Program-made: the position numbers and the translations under genes
In this document: one piece after another, positions 23,143 to 32,192 of the stretch
How the letters are laid out: every line of letters begins with the position of its first letter
Numbering within the stretch: the first letter of the stretch is position 1
Notes under the pieces: model-generated
Told to the model about the DNA's origin: nothing
Seen by the model: only the letters and a program-made list of their open reading frames with translations
The model's database searches: none
Source: RGIG4034 sp045628945
GTDB lineage: Bacteria; Bacillota; Clostridia; Lachnospirales; Lachnospiraceae
NCBI GenBank assembly: GCA_045628945.1
Contig: JAZQQG010000041.1
Span: forward strand, 1 to 64,000
Direction: 5' to 3'
Length of the DNA: 64,000 nucleotides

Positions 23143-24558
23143 ATGGATGATATGAATACTCTGAATAGTGAAGAGACTCCCAAAGAGACTCCCGAAGTGA
23201 AGACAAAAAAGGATCCCGGCAAAGCCACCGCCTATTGGAGTGGTCTTTTAACCGGATTGCTGATTACCTTAACGATTGTGGTCGGAAGCCTCTTGATCAG
23301 TCTGGCAAACCGCCCGAAGAATCCCGGTAAAATCGAGATTAAGAAACCGGTTGGTCAGAATCAGTCGGGCCAGCAGGGAACCAAGCTCCCGATTGACAAG
23401 CCGGACATGAATCCGTCGGTGGGCTTTGGGGATGAATCCGCAGATCCGATAGGACCGCAGGACCATACGTCCGAGATTACCTATAGCGATACCACTCCGG
23501 AAGAGGTGGCTGCGAAGATTGAGACGCTCATGGAGGTTTTGGAGTACTACTACCTCTGGGATCTGTCCGAGGAGGATATGTATGACGGTGCCTATGCGGG
23601 CCTTGTATCCTCGTTGGGCGACCAGTATACCGAGTACTACACTCCGAGCGAGTATCAGAATCTGTCTGCGGGATTGGAAGGAATCTATTACGGAATCGGA
23701 GCTTATGTAGCTTGGGATGAAGAGAGAAATCTGTGCTATATTTCGAAATTGATTAAGGGAACTCCAGCGGCGGCAAGCGGCATGGCACCCGGTGACTATT
23801 ACCTGAAGGTAGACGGGGTGGAACTGTATGGAGAGAATCCTACGAAGGTATCCTCGAGAATTCGTGGCGAGGAAGGCACGGAAGTCGTAGTAACGGTACT
23901 CCGCGGCGACGAGGAATTGTCTTTTACCCTGACGCGTGCAAGGGTGGAGGCACCGACCGTTGAATATGAGATGAAAGAGAATCAGATCGGTTACATTGAG
24001 ATTACCGAGTTTGATACGGTTACAATCCAGCAGTTTCGGGACGCAATCAATGCACTCTATGACGAGGGAATGCAGGCGCTGATCCTTGATTTGAGAGCAA
24101 ATCCCGGGGGAAGTGTTGCGGCGGTATGTGCGGTTGCAAGAGAGCTGCTTCCGAAGGGCTTGATTGTATACATGGAAGATAAGAACGGTGCACGTACTGA
24201 ATACGGATGCGACGGTACCAAGAAGATTCAGATTCCGATGGCGGTTCTTGTGGATGAGAACAGTGCATCCGCATCCGAGATTCTGGCCGGAGCAATTCAG
24301 GATCACGGAGTGGGCGTTTTAATCGGCACCACGACTTTTGGAAAAGGAATTGTCCAGACGATTCTGGAATTGTCGGACGGTTCGGCTGTCAAGGTGACGA
24401 TGCAGAATTATTTCACACCGAACGGTCATTTCATTCATGGCGTGGGCATTACGCCGGACATTACGGTAGAATGGGACCGCGAGAAGTATGTCGAAGACGG
24501 AACCGATAATCAGTTGGAGGCCGCGTTCGATTATATTATGACCCAATTGGGCCGTTAA
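23143..24558 (+). CDS. Carboxy-terminal processing protease CtpA
   Basis: A 471-residue membrane-anchored S41 protease. A membrane helix lies at about residues 29-51, and a proline/glycine-rich linker follows. A PDZ domain includes GIGAYVAWDEERN and IKGTPAAASGMAPGDYYLKVDG. The S41 catalytic core has LDLRANPGGSVAAV, the serine block NSASASEILAGA and the lysine-bearing TTFGKGIVQT. Some Ctp proteases limit M23 hydrolases; its position directly after one suggests the same here. Confidence 0.9.
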   Translation: MDDMNTLNSEETPKETPEVKTKKDPGKATAYWSGLLTGLLITLTIVVGSLLISLANRPKNPGKIEIKKPVGQNQSGQQGTKLPIDKPDMNPSVGFGDESADPIGPQDHTSEITYSDTTPEEVAAKIETLMEVLEYYYLWDLSEEDMYDGAYAGLVSSLGDQYTEYYTPSEYQNLSAGLEGIYYGIGAYVAWDEERNLCYISKLIKGTPAAASGMAPGDYYLKVDGVELYGENPTKVSSRIRGEEGTEVVVTVLRGDEELSFTLTRARVEAPTVEYEMKENQIGYIEITEFDTVTIQQFRDAINALYDEGMQALILDLRANPGGSVAAVCAVARELLPKGLIVYMEDKNGARTEYGCDGTKKIQIPMAVLVDENSASASEILAGAIQDHGVGVLIGTTTFGKGIVQTILELSDGSAVKVTMQNYFTPNGHFIHGVGITPDITVEWDREKYVEDGTDNQLEAAFDYIMTQLGR

Positions 24559-24579
24559 GAGTAAAAGGATAGAGAAACA

Positions 24580-25641
24580 ATGAAGAAGAGATGGATGCTT
24601 CTCGCGCTGATGCTTGTGTGTGCACTGGCATTGGCCGCGTGCGGTAAGAAGAAAACGACTTCCGGCACTTCGTCGGAGGCAATGCAGCAGGCAGTAAAGT
24701 GCCTATATACGAATCCGGAACAGGCATATGACCTTTTGCAGAAGGAGGCGGATGCGGGGAACACGGATGCACTTTTCCTCCAGGGATATATTGTGGATTG
24801 GCTCTATGTCGGAGCAAAACAGGATCCGGTGGGAGCACTGAAACTCTATAACAGCAAGAAACCTGTAAATGCGTATGCGAAGCTGTGCGTGGCGATCCTT
24901 ACGGAATCCGGAATGGGAACCGAGTACGATCCCGAGACGGCGGACCGACTGTTTACCGAAGCGATGAAGAAGATTGATGAGTCGAAGCTTGCAAACAGTG
25001 ATTATGCCGGCGTTCTCTATCAGCTGCTGGGAATGGTATATGCCAACGGTACCGGCGTGGAAGCGAATCAGGCCAAGGCCTACGATTATCTGAAAAAGGC
25101 TTATGAGTTAGGCAATCCCTGGGGCGCGTACTATACGGCGGAGCTGTATCTTAACGATTCTCTGAAATTTCTGGAGGCGGCAGCCACTTCTTCCGATGCT
25201 TATACTTCGTTAAACGAATATCGTTTAAACGGATGGGATTATCTGACCAAGGCGGATGCCATGGGACTTACCATTGCAACCAGCAAGATGGCCAGCATGT
25301 ATATGAGCGGCGCTTACGGAACCATGCAGGATACCTATCAGGCCTTTGAACTGGCAAATCGTGCCGCAGAGCTTGGCGATACCATTGCAAAGAGCCAGGT
25401 GGCAACGTATTACCTCTATGGAACCGGCGTGGCAGCGGACGGGGAAAAGGCAAAGGACCTCTTCTTAGAAATCGGAACTGCAACCGCATACAGCAATCTG
25501 GCCTATATGTATCGTACCGGCCTCGGCGTTGAACAAAATGATACGATTGCGGATGAGTATTCGACCAAGGCAAATGAACTGGGATACGCCGGCTTTGTCC
25601 TGGAAGTACGGACGCTAAAGCACATCAATTATCAGCGATAG
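24580..25641 (+). CDS. Lipoprotein with Sel1-like repeats
   Basis: A 353-residue lipoprotein. The signal MKKRWMLLALMLVCAL ends in the lipobox LAAC (about residue 21). Sel1/TPR-type helical repeats follow, marked by GNTDALFLQGYIV, YQLLGMVYANGTGVEANQAKAYDYLKKAYELGN, ATYYLYGTGVAADGEKAKDLF and MYRTGLGVEQND. Such repeats bind proteins. It is the last gene of the ftsEX operon and may scaffold envelope enzymes; no enzymatic motif is seen. Confidence 0.82.
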   Translation: MKKRWMLLALMLVCALALAACGKKKTTSGTSSEAMQQAVKCLYTNPEQAYDLLQKEADAGNTDALFLQGYIVDWLYVGAKQDPVGALKLYNSKKPVNAYAKLCVAILTESGMGTEYDPETADRLFTEAMKKIDESKLANSDYAGVLYQLLGMVYANGTGVEANQAKAYDYLKKAYELGNPWGAYYTAELYLNDSLKFLEAAATSSDAYTSLNEYRLNGWDYLTKADAMGLTIATSKMASMYMSGAYGTMQDTYQAFELANRAAELGDTIAKSQVATYYLYGTGVAADGEKAKDLFLEIGTATAYSNLAYMYRTGLGVEQNDTIADEYSTKANELGYAGFVLEVRTLKHINYQR

Positions 25642-25720
25642 GAGCGGAAGCTTCTTTGATGAGAATTTTGGTAACTTTTGGTGCGAGTTGGAAGATTTCT
25701 TCGAATTCGCACCGAATTGC

Positions 25721-25749
25721 TTGAGTTTCCGTTCGAAAACGTGTATCAT
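25721..25749 (+). promoter_or_regulatory. Promoter for tRNA-Gly
   Basis: TTGAGT at 25721-25726, 17-base spacer, TATCAT at 25744-25749, 57 bases before the tRNA. The gap from 25642 to 25805 has no other gene that I can support. Confidence 0.55.
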
Positions 25750-25805
25750 TCAAGCAGGCCATTCCATAAAAAGAAATATCAGAAGAAGAAATATCATCAC
25801 ATTTT

Positions 25806-25876
25806 GCAGGATTAGTACATCGGTAGTACATCGGCTTCCCAAGCCGAGGAGGCGGGTTCGACTCCCGTATCCTGCT
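25806..25876 (+). tRNA. tRNA-Gly (anticodon CCC)
   Basis: Cloverleaf of 71 bases. Acceptor GCAGGAT pairs with ATCCTGC, and the anticodon arm TCGGC-TTCCCAA-GCCGA gives CCC. The T arm is GCGGG-TTCGACT-CCCGT, and the discriminator is T at 25876. CCA is not encoded. It reads GGG codons. Confidence 0.95.
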
Positions 25877-25881
25877 TACAT

Positions 25882-25939
25882 AAAAAAGCCTTGAAATGCC
25901 GATGAACCTAGGTAGAATCGTGCATCGCAAGGCTTTTTT
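25882..25939 (+). terminator. Terminator of tRNA-Gly
   Basis: AAAAAAGCCTTG (25882-25893) and CAAGGCTTTTTT (25928-25939) pair perfectly around a long 34-base loop. Followed to 26005 by an A/C-rich stretch with the AAACACAAAT motif twice. Confidence 0.7.
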
Positions 25940-26008
25940 GTATGTTGTTGGTCAAATCTTGGGCAAATACGTAAACAAAATCTCAAACACAAATGTAAAC
26001 ACAAATAC

Positions 26009-26020
26009 AAACAAGTGTTC
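26009..26020 (+). promoter_or_regulatory. Candidate LexA/SOS box upstream of uvrB
   Basis: AAACAAGTGTTC matches the Firmicutes GAAC-N4-GTTC LexA core in 7 of 8 defined bases. It lies about 30 bases upstream of the extended -10 of uvrB, where a repressor could act. No lexA gene is in the window. Confidence 0.45.
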
Positions 26021-26049
26021 TGTTTCTTGTGGACAGTATCGAATTCCTG

Positions 26050-26058
26050 TGCTACAAT
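26050..26058 (+). promoter_or_regulatory. Extended -10 of the uvrBA promoter
   Basis: TGCTACAAT is an extended -10. No good -35 lies at 17 bases, which fits an extended -10 promoter. The start codon of uvrB follows 69 bases later. Confidence 0.5.
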
Positions 26059-26127
26059 ACAGAATACAGTTGATTATTGCACCGAAGTGCGGCCTGACGG
26101 TCGCCGAAGAGGAAAGAAGACAGGATT

Positions 26128-28116
26128 ATGGAGTTCAGACTTCACTCAGAATATGCACCGACCGGCGATCAGCCGCAGGCAATCGAAGCGCTGGTCGAGG
26201 GGTTTCGCCAAGGCAATCAGTTCGAGACGCTGTTGGGCGTGACCGGGTCCGGTAAGACATTTACGATGGCGAATGTGATCGCTGCGTTGAATAAGCCAAC
26301 CTTGATTATTTCACACAATAAGACGCTTGCTGGACAGCTCTATTCCGAGATGAAGGAATTCTTTCCGGAGAATGCGGTGGAATATTTTGTATCCTATTAC
26401 GATTACTATCAGCCGGAGGCGTATATTCCGTCTTCGGATACTTATATTGCGAAGGATTCTTCCATTAATGACGAGATTGATAAGCTTCGTTTGTCCGCTA
26501 CGGCCTCGCTGACCGAGCGACGGGATGTGATCGTGGTGGCTTCCGTATCCTGCATTTATGGACTGGGATCCCCCGAGGATTACCGCGAGATGATTGTTTC
26601 CCTCAGAGAAGGCATGGTAAAGGACCGCGGGGAGGTCATTCGTGAGCTGGTCGGCATTCGTTATGAACGGAACGATATCGATCTGGACCGCGGACGTTTC
26701 CGGGTGCATGGGGATACGATTGATATCTATCCGGCACAAGGCGGCGATTACCTTATTCGTGTGGAGTTCTTTGGGGATGAGATTGATCGAATTTGCGAAG
26801 TGGAGCAGATAACGGGACGTGTCCATGCAACACGGAAGCATGTGACCATCTTCCCGGCGTCTCACTATGTGGTTGCCGAAGAGAAGATGCGAAAAGCCTG
26901 TGATGCCATTGAGGAAGAGATGAAAGAGCGTGTGGCATACTTCAAGAGCGAGGATAAGCTCATTGAGGCGCAGCGCATTTATGAACGTACGACTTTTGAT
27001 GTCGAGATGCTTCGTGAGACTGGCTTCTGTACCGGTATCGAGAACTATTCCAGACATATGAACGGAATGCCTGCGGGAATGCGTCCGGGTACGCTGATGG
27101 ACTATTTTACCGATGACTATCTGATTATTATCGATGAGTCGCACATTACCGTTCCGCAGATTGGCGGTATGTATGCGGGAGACCGATCCCGTAAGACGAC
27201 GTTGGTGGAATACGGCTTCCGTTTGCCCTCTGCACTGGATAACCGACCGATGAACTTTGGCGAGTTCGAGGAGAAGATTGACCAATTGCTGTTTGTTTCC
27301 GCAACCCCCGGAGGATATGAGGCGGATCATGAGTTGCTCCGTGCTGAGCAGGTCATTCGTCCCACGGGACTTTTGGATCCGGAGATTGATGTGCGCCCGA
27401 CGGAGGGGCAGGTGGATGATCTTTTGTCCGAGATTCGCAAGGAGACGGAGAAAAAGGGCAAGGTTCTGGTAACGACCTTAACCAAGAAGATGGCGGAGGA
27501 TCTTACAAAATATCTGGCAGAAGCCGGAGTGCGTGTAAAGTATCTGCATTCGGACATCGATACCCTGGAACGTGCCCAGATTATTCGGGATATGCGTTTG
27601 GATCAGTTCGATGTTCTGGTTGGAATTAATCTTTTGCGAGAGGGACTGGATATTCCGGAGATCTCTCTGGTAGCGATTCTGGACGCCGACAAGGAAGGCT
27701 TCTTACGTAGTGCGACCTCCTTGATTCAGACCGTCGGACGTGCTGCCCGTAACGCAGAGGGTCATGTGGTCATGTATGCCGACACGGTGACGGATTCCAT
27801 GGCGATTGCCATCGAAGAGACAAAGCGTCGACGCGCGATTCAGGACGCTTACAACAAGGAACACGGTATTACACCGCAAACAATTCGTAAGAAGGTCCAT
27901 GAGCTGATTGCGATCACGCAGGAAGTAGAACGCGAAAAACTTCATTTTGAGAAGGCGCCGGAATCCATGAGTCCGAAGGATCTGGAGCGTTTGATCGAGA
28001 AGTTAACGAAAAAGATGAAACAGGCTGCTGCGGAACTCGATTTCGAGACGGCGGCAGAGTTACGAGACAGAATTGCAGAGATGCGTAAAATTCTGCAGAA
28101 TGAGGAATCGAGATGA
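26128..28116 (+). CDS. uvrB: Excinuclease ABC subunit B
   Basis: A 662-residue damage-verifying helicase of nucleotide excision repair. Walker A is GVTGSGKT (residues 37-44), the Y-rich beta-hairpin follows (YFVSYYDYYQPEAYIP), and DESHITVPQIGGMY and FVSATPGGYE are conserved blocks. The motif QTVGRAARN is helicase motif VI, and a C-terminal UVR domain (about residues 620-655) binds UvrC. It overlaps uvrA by 4 bases. Regulation by SOS is suggested by the upstream box. Confidence 0.97.
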   Translation: MEFRLHSEYAPTGDQPQAIEALVEGFRQGNQFETLLGVTGSGKTFTMANVIAALNKPTLIISHNKTLAGQLYSEMKEFFPENAVEYFVSYYDYYQPEAYIPSSDTYIAKDSSINDEIDKLRLSATASLTERRDVIVVASVSCIYGLGSPEDYREMIVSLREGMVKDRGEVIRELVGIRYERNDIDLDRGRFRVHGDTIDIYPAQGGDYLIRVEFFGDEIDRICEVEQITGRVHATRKHVTIFPASHYVVAEEKMRKACDAIEEEMKERVAYFKSEDKLIEAQRIYERTTFDVEMLRETGFCTGIENYSRHMNGMPAGMRPGTLMDYFTDDYLIIIDESHITVPQIGGMYAGDRSRKTTLVEYGFRLPSALDNRPMNFGEFEEKIDQLLFVSATPGGYEADHELLRAEQVIRPTGLLDPEIDVRPTEGQVDDLLSEIRKETEKKGKVLVTTLTKKMAEDLTKYLAEAGVRVKYLHSDIDTLERAQIIRDMRLDQFDVLVGINLLREGLDIPEISLVAILDADKEGFLRSATSLIQTVGRAARNAEGHVVMYADTVTDSMAIAIEETKRRRAIQDAYNKEHGITPQTIRKKVHELIAITQEVEREKLHFEKAPESMSPKDLERLIEKLTKKMKQAAAELDFETAAELRDRIAEMRKILQNEESR

Positions 28117-30962
28117 GTCAACCGAAGATGCGCCCGAAGGAGTATATCCGAATTCGCGGCGCCAAAGAACACAATTTGAAAAATATAGATGTGGATATCC
28201 CGCGTAACGAGCTGGTTGTGTTAACCGGTCTGTCCGGCTCGGGAAAATCCTCCTTGGCCTTTGATACGATCTATGCGGAAGGACAGCGTCGCTACATGGA
28301 GTCGCTTTCCTCCTATGCCCGCATGTTCTTAGGTCAGATGGATAAGCCGAATGTCGAAAAGATTGAAGGCCTGAGCCCGGCGATCAGTATCGATCAGAAG
28401 TCGACGAACCGCAACCCGAGATCTACGGTGGGAACTGTGACGGAGATCTATGATTATTTCCGTCTGCTCTACGCAAGAATCGGTATTCCCCACTGTCCGA
28501 ATTGCGGTCGCGAGATTGCCAAGCAGACCGTCGATCAGATGGCGGACCGCATTATGGAACTGGAAGAGGGTACGAAGATTCAGCTTTTGGCTCCCGTGGT
28601 TCGCGGTCGTAAGGGCGAACATGCGAAGACCTTGGACCGAGCGCGTAAAGCGGGCTATGTTCGTGTGCTTGTGGATGGGAATCTCTATGATTTGTCCGAG
28701 GACATTGCGTTAGACAAGAATATTAAGCATACCATCGACATCGTGGTGGATCGACTGGTGATTAAGGAAGGAATCGAGACTCGTCTGACGGATTCGATTG
28801 AGAATGTTCTGAAACTGTCGGAAGGTCTCCTTACGGTGGATGTGATCGGTGGGGAACCCCTTACCTTCTCTCAGGCATTTGCCTGTCCGGACTGTGATAT
28901 CAGTGTGGATGAGATTGAACCCCGAAGTTTTTCCTTTAACAATCCCTTCGGCGCTTGCCCGGGCTGTTACGGCTTGGGGTATCACATGGAATTCGATCCC
29001 CGGCTTATGGTGCCGGATCGTACGCTGAGCCTTCGTCAGGGGGCGGTGGTGGTTCCCGGTTGGCAGTCCTCCGGTGATGCCGGCAGCTTTACGAATGCAG
29101 TGCTGGTAGCTTTGGCGAGAGAATACTCCTTTAGCCTGGATACGCCCTTTGAGGAACTGGATGAGAAGGTACAGGATATTCTCTGGAATGGAGCGGGGAA
29201 CAAAAAGATTACCGTGTATTATGAGAGCCAGAGGGGCAAGGGAGAATATGCGATTGAATGGGGCGGAATCCTTCAGGATGAGAAGCGTCGCTATCGTGAA
29301 ACCGCCTCGGACTATATGAAGCAGGAATATGAGAAGTTCATGCGGATTAACCCTTGTACCGAATGTAACGGAATGCGCTTGAAAAAGAGCTCGTTGGCCG
29401 TTACCGTGTGCGGCAAGAATATCTATGAAATTACTTCAATGGATGTCGGAAATCTAAAAGATTATCTGGAGACCATGGAGCTTACGGAGACTCAACAGTT
29501 CATCGGCGCACAGCTTTTGAAAGAAATTCGTGCCCGTGTCGGTTTCCTCTATGATGTCGGATTGGATTATCTGAACCTGTCCCGTGCGACCTCTACGCTG
29601 TCGGGCGGTGAGGCGCAGCGTATTCGTTTGGCGACGCAGATCGGCTCCGGTCTGGTAGGCGTATGCTATATTTTGGATGAACCGAGTATCGGTCTGCATC
29701 AGCGTGATAATGATAAATTACTGGCGACCCTGGAGCACCTTCGTGATCTGGGCAACTCCGTGCTGGTGGTGGAGCATGATGAGGATACCATGCGAGCGGC
29801 GGATTGCATTGTGGATATCGGACCCGGTGCAGGTTCGGAAGGTGGAGAAGTTGTGGCGGTCGGTACTGCTGAGGAGATCATGAAGAATCCTCGCTCGATT
29901 ACCGGACAGTATCTGAGCGGTAAGCTTTCCATTCCGGTACCGGAAAGTCGCAAATCACCGAACGGTTTCCTTACGGTGACCGGCGCCAGAGAGAACAACC
30001 TGAAGGGAATTGATGTGCGTTTTCCGTTGGGAATCATGACTTGTGTAACCGGAGTATCCGGTTCGGGTAAGAGTTCTCTCGTGAACGAGATTCTGTATAA
30101 ACATCTGGCGAAAAAACTGAATCGTGCGCTTACGGTGCCGGGAGATCATGACGGAGTCGAGGGAATCGATCAGGTGGATAAGGTCATCGCCATCGATCAG
30201 TCTCCCATCGGGCGCTCACCGCGCTCGAATCCGGCAACCTATACCGGACTGTTTGACCAGATTCGTGATCTTTTTGCCTCCACGATGGACGCCAAAAGCC
30301 GAGGCTACAGCAAGGGACGTTTCAGCTTCAATGTAAAGGGAGGTCGCTGCGAGGCCTGTCAGGGTGACGGTATCGTAAAGATTGAGATGCATTTCCTTCC
30401 GGATGTCTATGTGCCTTGCGAGGTCTGCGGAGGACGCAGATACAATCGTGAGACGTTAGAGGTGAAGTATAAGGGGAAGAATATCTTCGAGGTGTTGGAT
30501 ATGACGGTGGAGGAGGCATTACCCTTCTTTGAGCCGATTAAAGCCATCCATAAGAAGGTGCAGACCCTTCATGAAGTGGGCCTTGGATATGTGAAGCTTG
30601 GACAGCCTTCCACGACACTTTCGGGTGGTGAGGCACAGCGTGTGAAACTTGCCACAGAGCTTAGCCGCAAGAGTACGGGACGAACCGTCTATATTCTGGA
30701 TGAGCCGACGACCGGACTGCATTTTGCCGATGTGCATAAGCTGGTAGACATTCTGCAGAGATTAACGAAGGGCGGCAATACGGTGATCGTCATCGAACAC
30801 AATCTGGATGTGATTAAGACGGCGGATTATATCATTGATATGGGTCCCGAGGGTGGAAGACGCGGGGGTACCGTGGTCTGTGAGGGCACCCCGGAGGAGG
30901 TTGCGAAGTGCGCCCAATCCTATACCGGTAAGTACATTGCCGAAATGTTACGTAAAGGCTAA
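28113..30962 (+). CDS. uvrA: Excinuclease ABC subunit A
   Basis: A 949-residue damage-recognition ATPase with two ABC modules. The first Walker A, GLSGSGKSSLAF, is at residues 39-50, and the second, GVSGSGKSSLV, at about 645. Each has a signature, LSGGEAQRIRLATQIGSG and LSGGEAQRVKLATELSR. Zinc-binding pairs include CPDC/CPGC in the first half and CEAC/CEVC in the second. It translates from ATG overlapping the end of uvrB. Confidence 0.97.
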   Translation: MSQPKMRPKEYIRIRGAKEHNLKNIDVDIPRNELVVLTGLSGSGKSSLAFDTIYAEGQRRYMESLSSYARMFLGQMDKPNVEKIEGLSPAISIDQKSTNRNPRSTVGTVTEIYDYFRLLYARIGIPHCPNCGREIAKQTVDQMADRIMELEEGTKIQLLAPVVRGRKGEHAKTLDRARKAGYVRVLVDGNLYDLSEDIALDKNIKHTIDIVVDRLVIKEGIETRLTDSIENVLKLSEGLLTVDVIGGEPLTFSQAFACPDCDISVDEIEPRSFSFNNPFGACPGCYGLGYHMEFDPRLMVPDRTLSLRQGAVVVPGWQSSGDAGSFTNAVLVALAREYSFSLDTPFEELDEKVQDILWNGAGNKKITVYYESQRGKGEYAIEWGGILQDEKRRYRETASDYMKQEYEKFMRINPCTECNGMRLKKSSLAVTVCGKNIYEITSMDVGNLKDYLETMELTETQQFIGAQLLKEIRARVGFLYDVGLDYLNLSRATSTLSGGEAQRIRLATQIGSGLVGVCYILDEPSIGLHQRDNDKLLATLEHLRDLGNSVLVVEHDEDTMRAADCIVDIGPGAGSEGGEVVAVGTAEEIMKNPRSITGQYLSGKLSIPVPESRKSPNGFLTVTGARENNLKGIDVRFPLGIMTCVTGVSGSGKSSLVNEILYKHLAKKLNRALTVPGDHDGVEGIDQVDKVIAIDQSPIGRSPRSNPATYTGLFDQIRDLFASTMDAKSRGYSKGRFSFNVKGGRCEACQGDGIVKIEMHFLPDVYVPCEVCGGRRYNRETLEVKYKGKNIFEVLDMTVEEALPFFEPIKAIHKKVQTLHEVGLGYVKLGQPSTTLSGGEAQRVKLATELSRKSTGRTVYILDEPTTGLHFADVHKLVDILQRLTKGGNTVIVIEHNLDVIKTADYIIDMGPEGGRRGGTVVCEGTPEEVAKCAQSYTGKYIAEMLRKG

Positions 30963-30983
30963 AGTATTCCTTGGAATAACCGA

Positions 30984-31047
30984 TATAATTAGTGCAAAAA
31001 GGTTTTTGCCTTCTCCGAGAGGGAGAAGAACAGAATTCGCACGGATG
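30984..31047 (+). other. Hairpin-rich gap after uvrA, possible small RNA or attenuator
   Basis: TATAAT at 30984-30989 is followed by a palindrome GCAAAAA-GG-TTTTTGC (30994-31009) and a hairpin CTTCTCC/GGAGAAG (31010-31028). A strong terminator then starts at 31048. No reading frame is convincing. The -35 is poor, so it may be only the 3' untranslated region of uvrA. Confidence 0.35.
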
Positions 31048-31088
31048 CGAGACAGAGAGGACAACCGGTCCTTTTTGTCTCGTTTTTT
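31048..31088 (+). terminator. Strong terminator downstream of uvrA
   Basis: Two stacked stems, CGAGACA/TGTCTCG and AGGAC/GTCCT, with loop AACCG, are followed by TTTTTT. It isolates uvrBA from mreB. Confidence 0.9.
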
Positions 31089-31101
31089 ATTAAAAGCCCC
31101 C

Positions 31102-31130
31102 TTTATATTAGGCACACTATCGGTTATAAT
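31102..31130 (+). promoter_or_regulatory. Promoter of the mreB-rod gene operon
   Basis: TTTATA at 31102-31107, 17-base spacer, and consensus TATAAT at 31125-31130, 40 bases before the mreB ATG. Confidence 0.6.
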
Positions 31131-31169
31131 ATCTTAGTTAGTTTAACCTGCAAGAAAGGGGATAAGAAG

Positions 31170-32159
31170 ATGCAATATACCAACATCGGAATTGATTTAG
31201 GAACCGCAAGTATTTTGGTCTACATCAGAGGCAAGGGCGTAGTGCTCAAGGAGCCCTCTGTTGTGGCTTTTGATAGAGACACGAACCGTATTAAAGCCAT
31301 CGGTGAGGATGCACGTTTGATGCTCGGACGTACTCCGGATAATATCGTGGCGGTAAGACCGTTAAGAGCCGGCGTAATTTCGGATTACTCTGTAACCGAG
31401 AAAATGATGAAGTACTTTATTCAGAAGGCAATCGGCAAGAGAGGCTTCCGCAAACCGAGAATTGCGGTCTGCGTACCCAGTGGTGTTACCGAAGTCGAGA
31501 AGAAGGCGGTAGAGGATGCAACCTACCAGTCCGGCGCTCGTGAAGTATACATTATCGAGGAGCCCATTGCGGCAGCAATCGGAGCCGGTATCGATATTTC
31601 GAAGCCCTGCGGCAATATGATTGTGGATATCGGTGGCGGTACCACGGATATCGCAGTAATATCCCTTGGCGGTACTGTAGTAAGTACCTCCGTGAAGGTT
31701 GCCGGAGATGATTTCAACGAGGCGATTCTGAACTACATGAAGAAGGCACATAAGCTTGCAATCGGTGAGCGAACTGCCGAGGAAGTTAAAATCAAGATCG
31801 GAAGTGCATTCAAACGTCCGGAAGTGGATTACATGGATGTGAAGGGTCTTGACCTCGTAAGCGGTCTTCCCAAGACCGTTAAGATTTCGTCTGAAGAGAC
31901 GGAAGAGGCACTCAGAAGCTATACGACGCAGATTGTGGAAGCAATTCACAGCGTACTGGAGAGAACTCCACCCGAACTGGCAGCCGATATCGTGGATCGC
32001 GGTATTGTCCTGACGGGAGGCGGTAGCTTATTACGTGGTCTGGAGGATTTGATTGCGGACCGCACGAAGATCAACACCATGACGGCTGAGGATCCCATGA
32101 CGGCCGTAGCAATCGGAACCGGAAAGTATGTTGAGTTCCTTGCGGGATACAGAGATTAA
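31170..32159 (+). CDS. mreB: MreB/Mbl-type actin homologue
   Basis: A 329-residue rod-shape protein of the actin fold. The phosphate-1 block is NIGIDLGTASILVYI, the phosphate-2 block is MIVDIGGGTTDIAVISLGG, and the adenosine block is GIVLTGGGSLLRGLEDL. It forms membrane filaments that guide wall synthesis. In Bacillus the paralogue Mbl lies just before two flagellar rod genes, flhO and flhP, and the same order here suggests an Mbl equivalent. No mreC or mreD is adjacent. Confidence 0.93.
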   Translation: MQYTNIGIDLGTASILVYIRGKGVVLKEPSVVAFDRDTNRIKAIGEDARLMLGRTPDNIVAVRPLRAGVISDYSVTEKMMKYFIQKAIGKRGFRKPRIAVCVPSGVTEVEKKAVEDATYQSGAREVYIIEEPIAAAIGAGIDISKPCGNMIVDIGGGTTDIAVISLGGTVVSTSVKVAGDDFNEAILNYMKKAHKLAIGERTAEEVKIKIGSAFKRPEVDYMDVKGLDLVSGLPKTVKISSEETEEALRSYTTQIVEAIHSVLERTPPELAADIVDRGIVLTGGGSLLRGLEDLIADRTKINTMTAEDPMTAVAIGTGKYVEFLAGYRD

Positions 32160-32192
32160 TTTTTTGGACAGAATCGGAGAGGAGGAGAAGCT

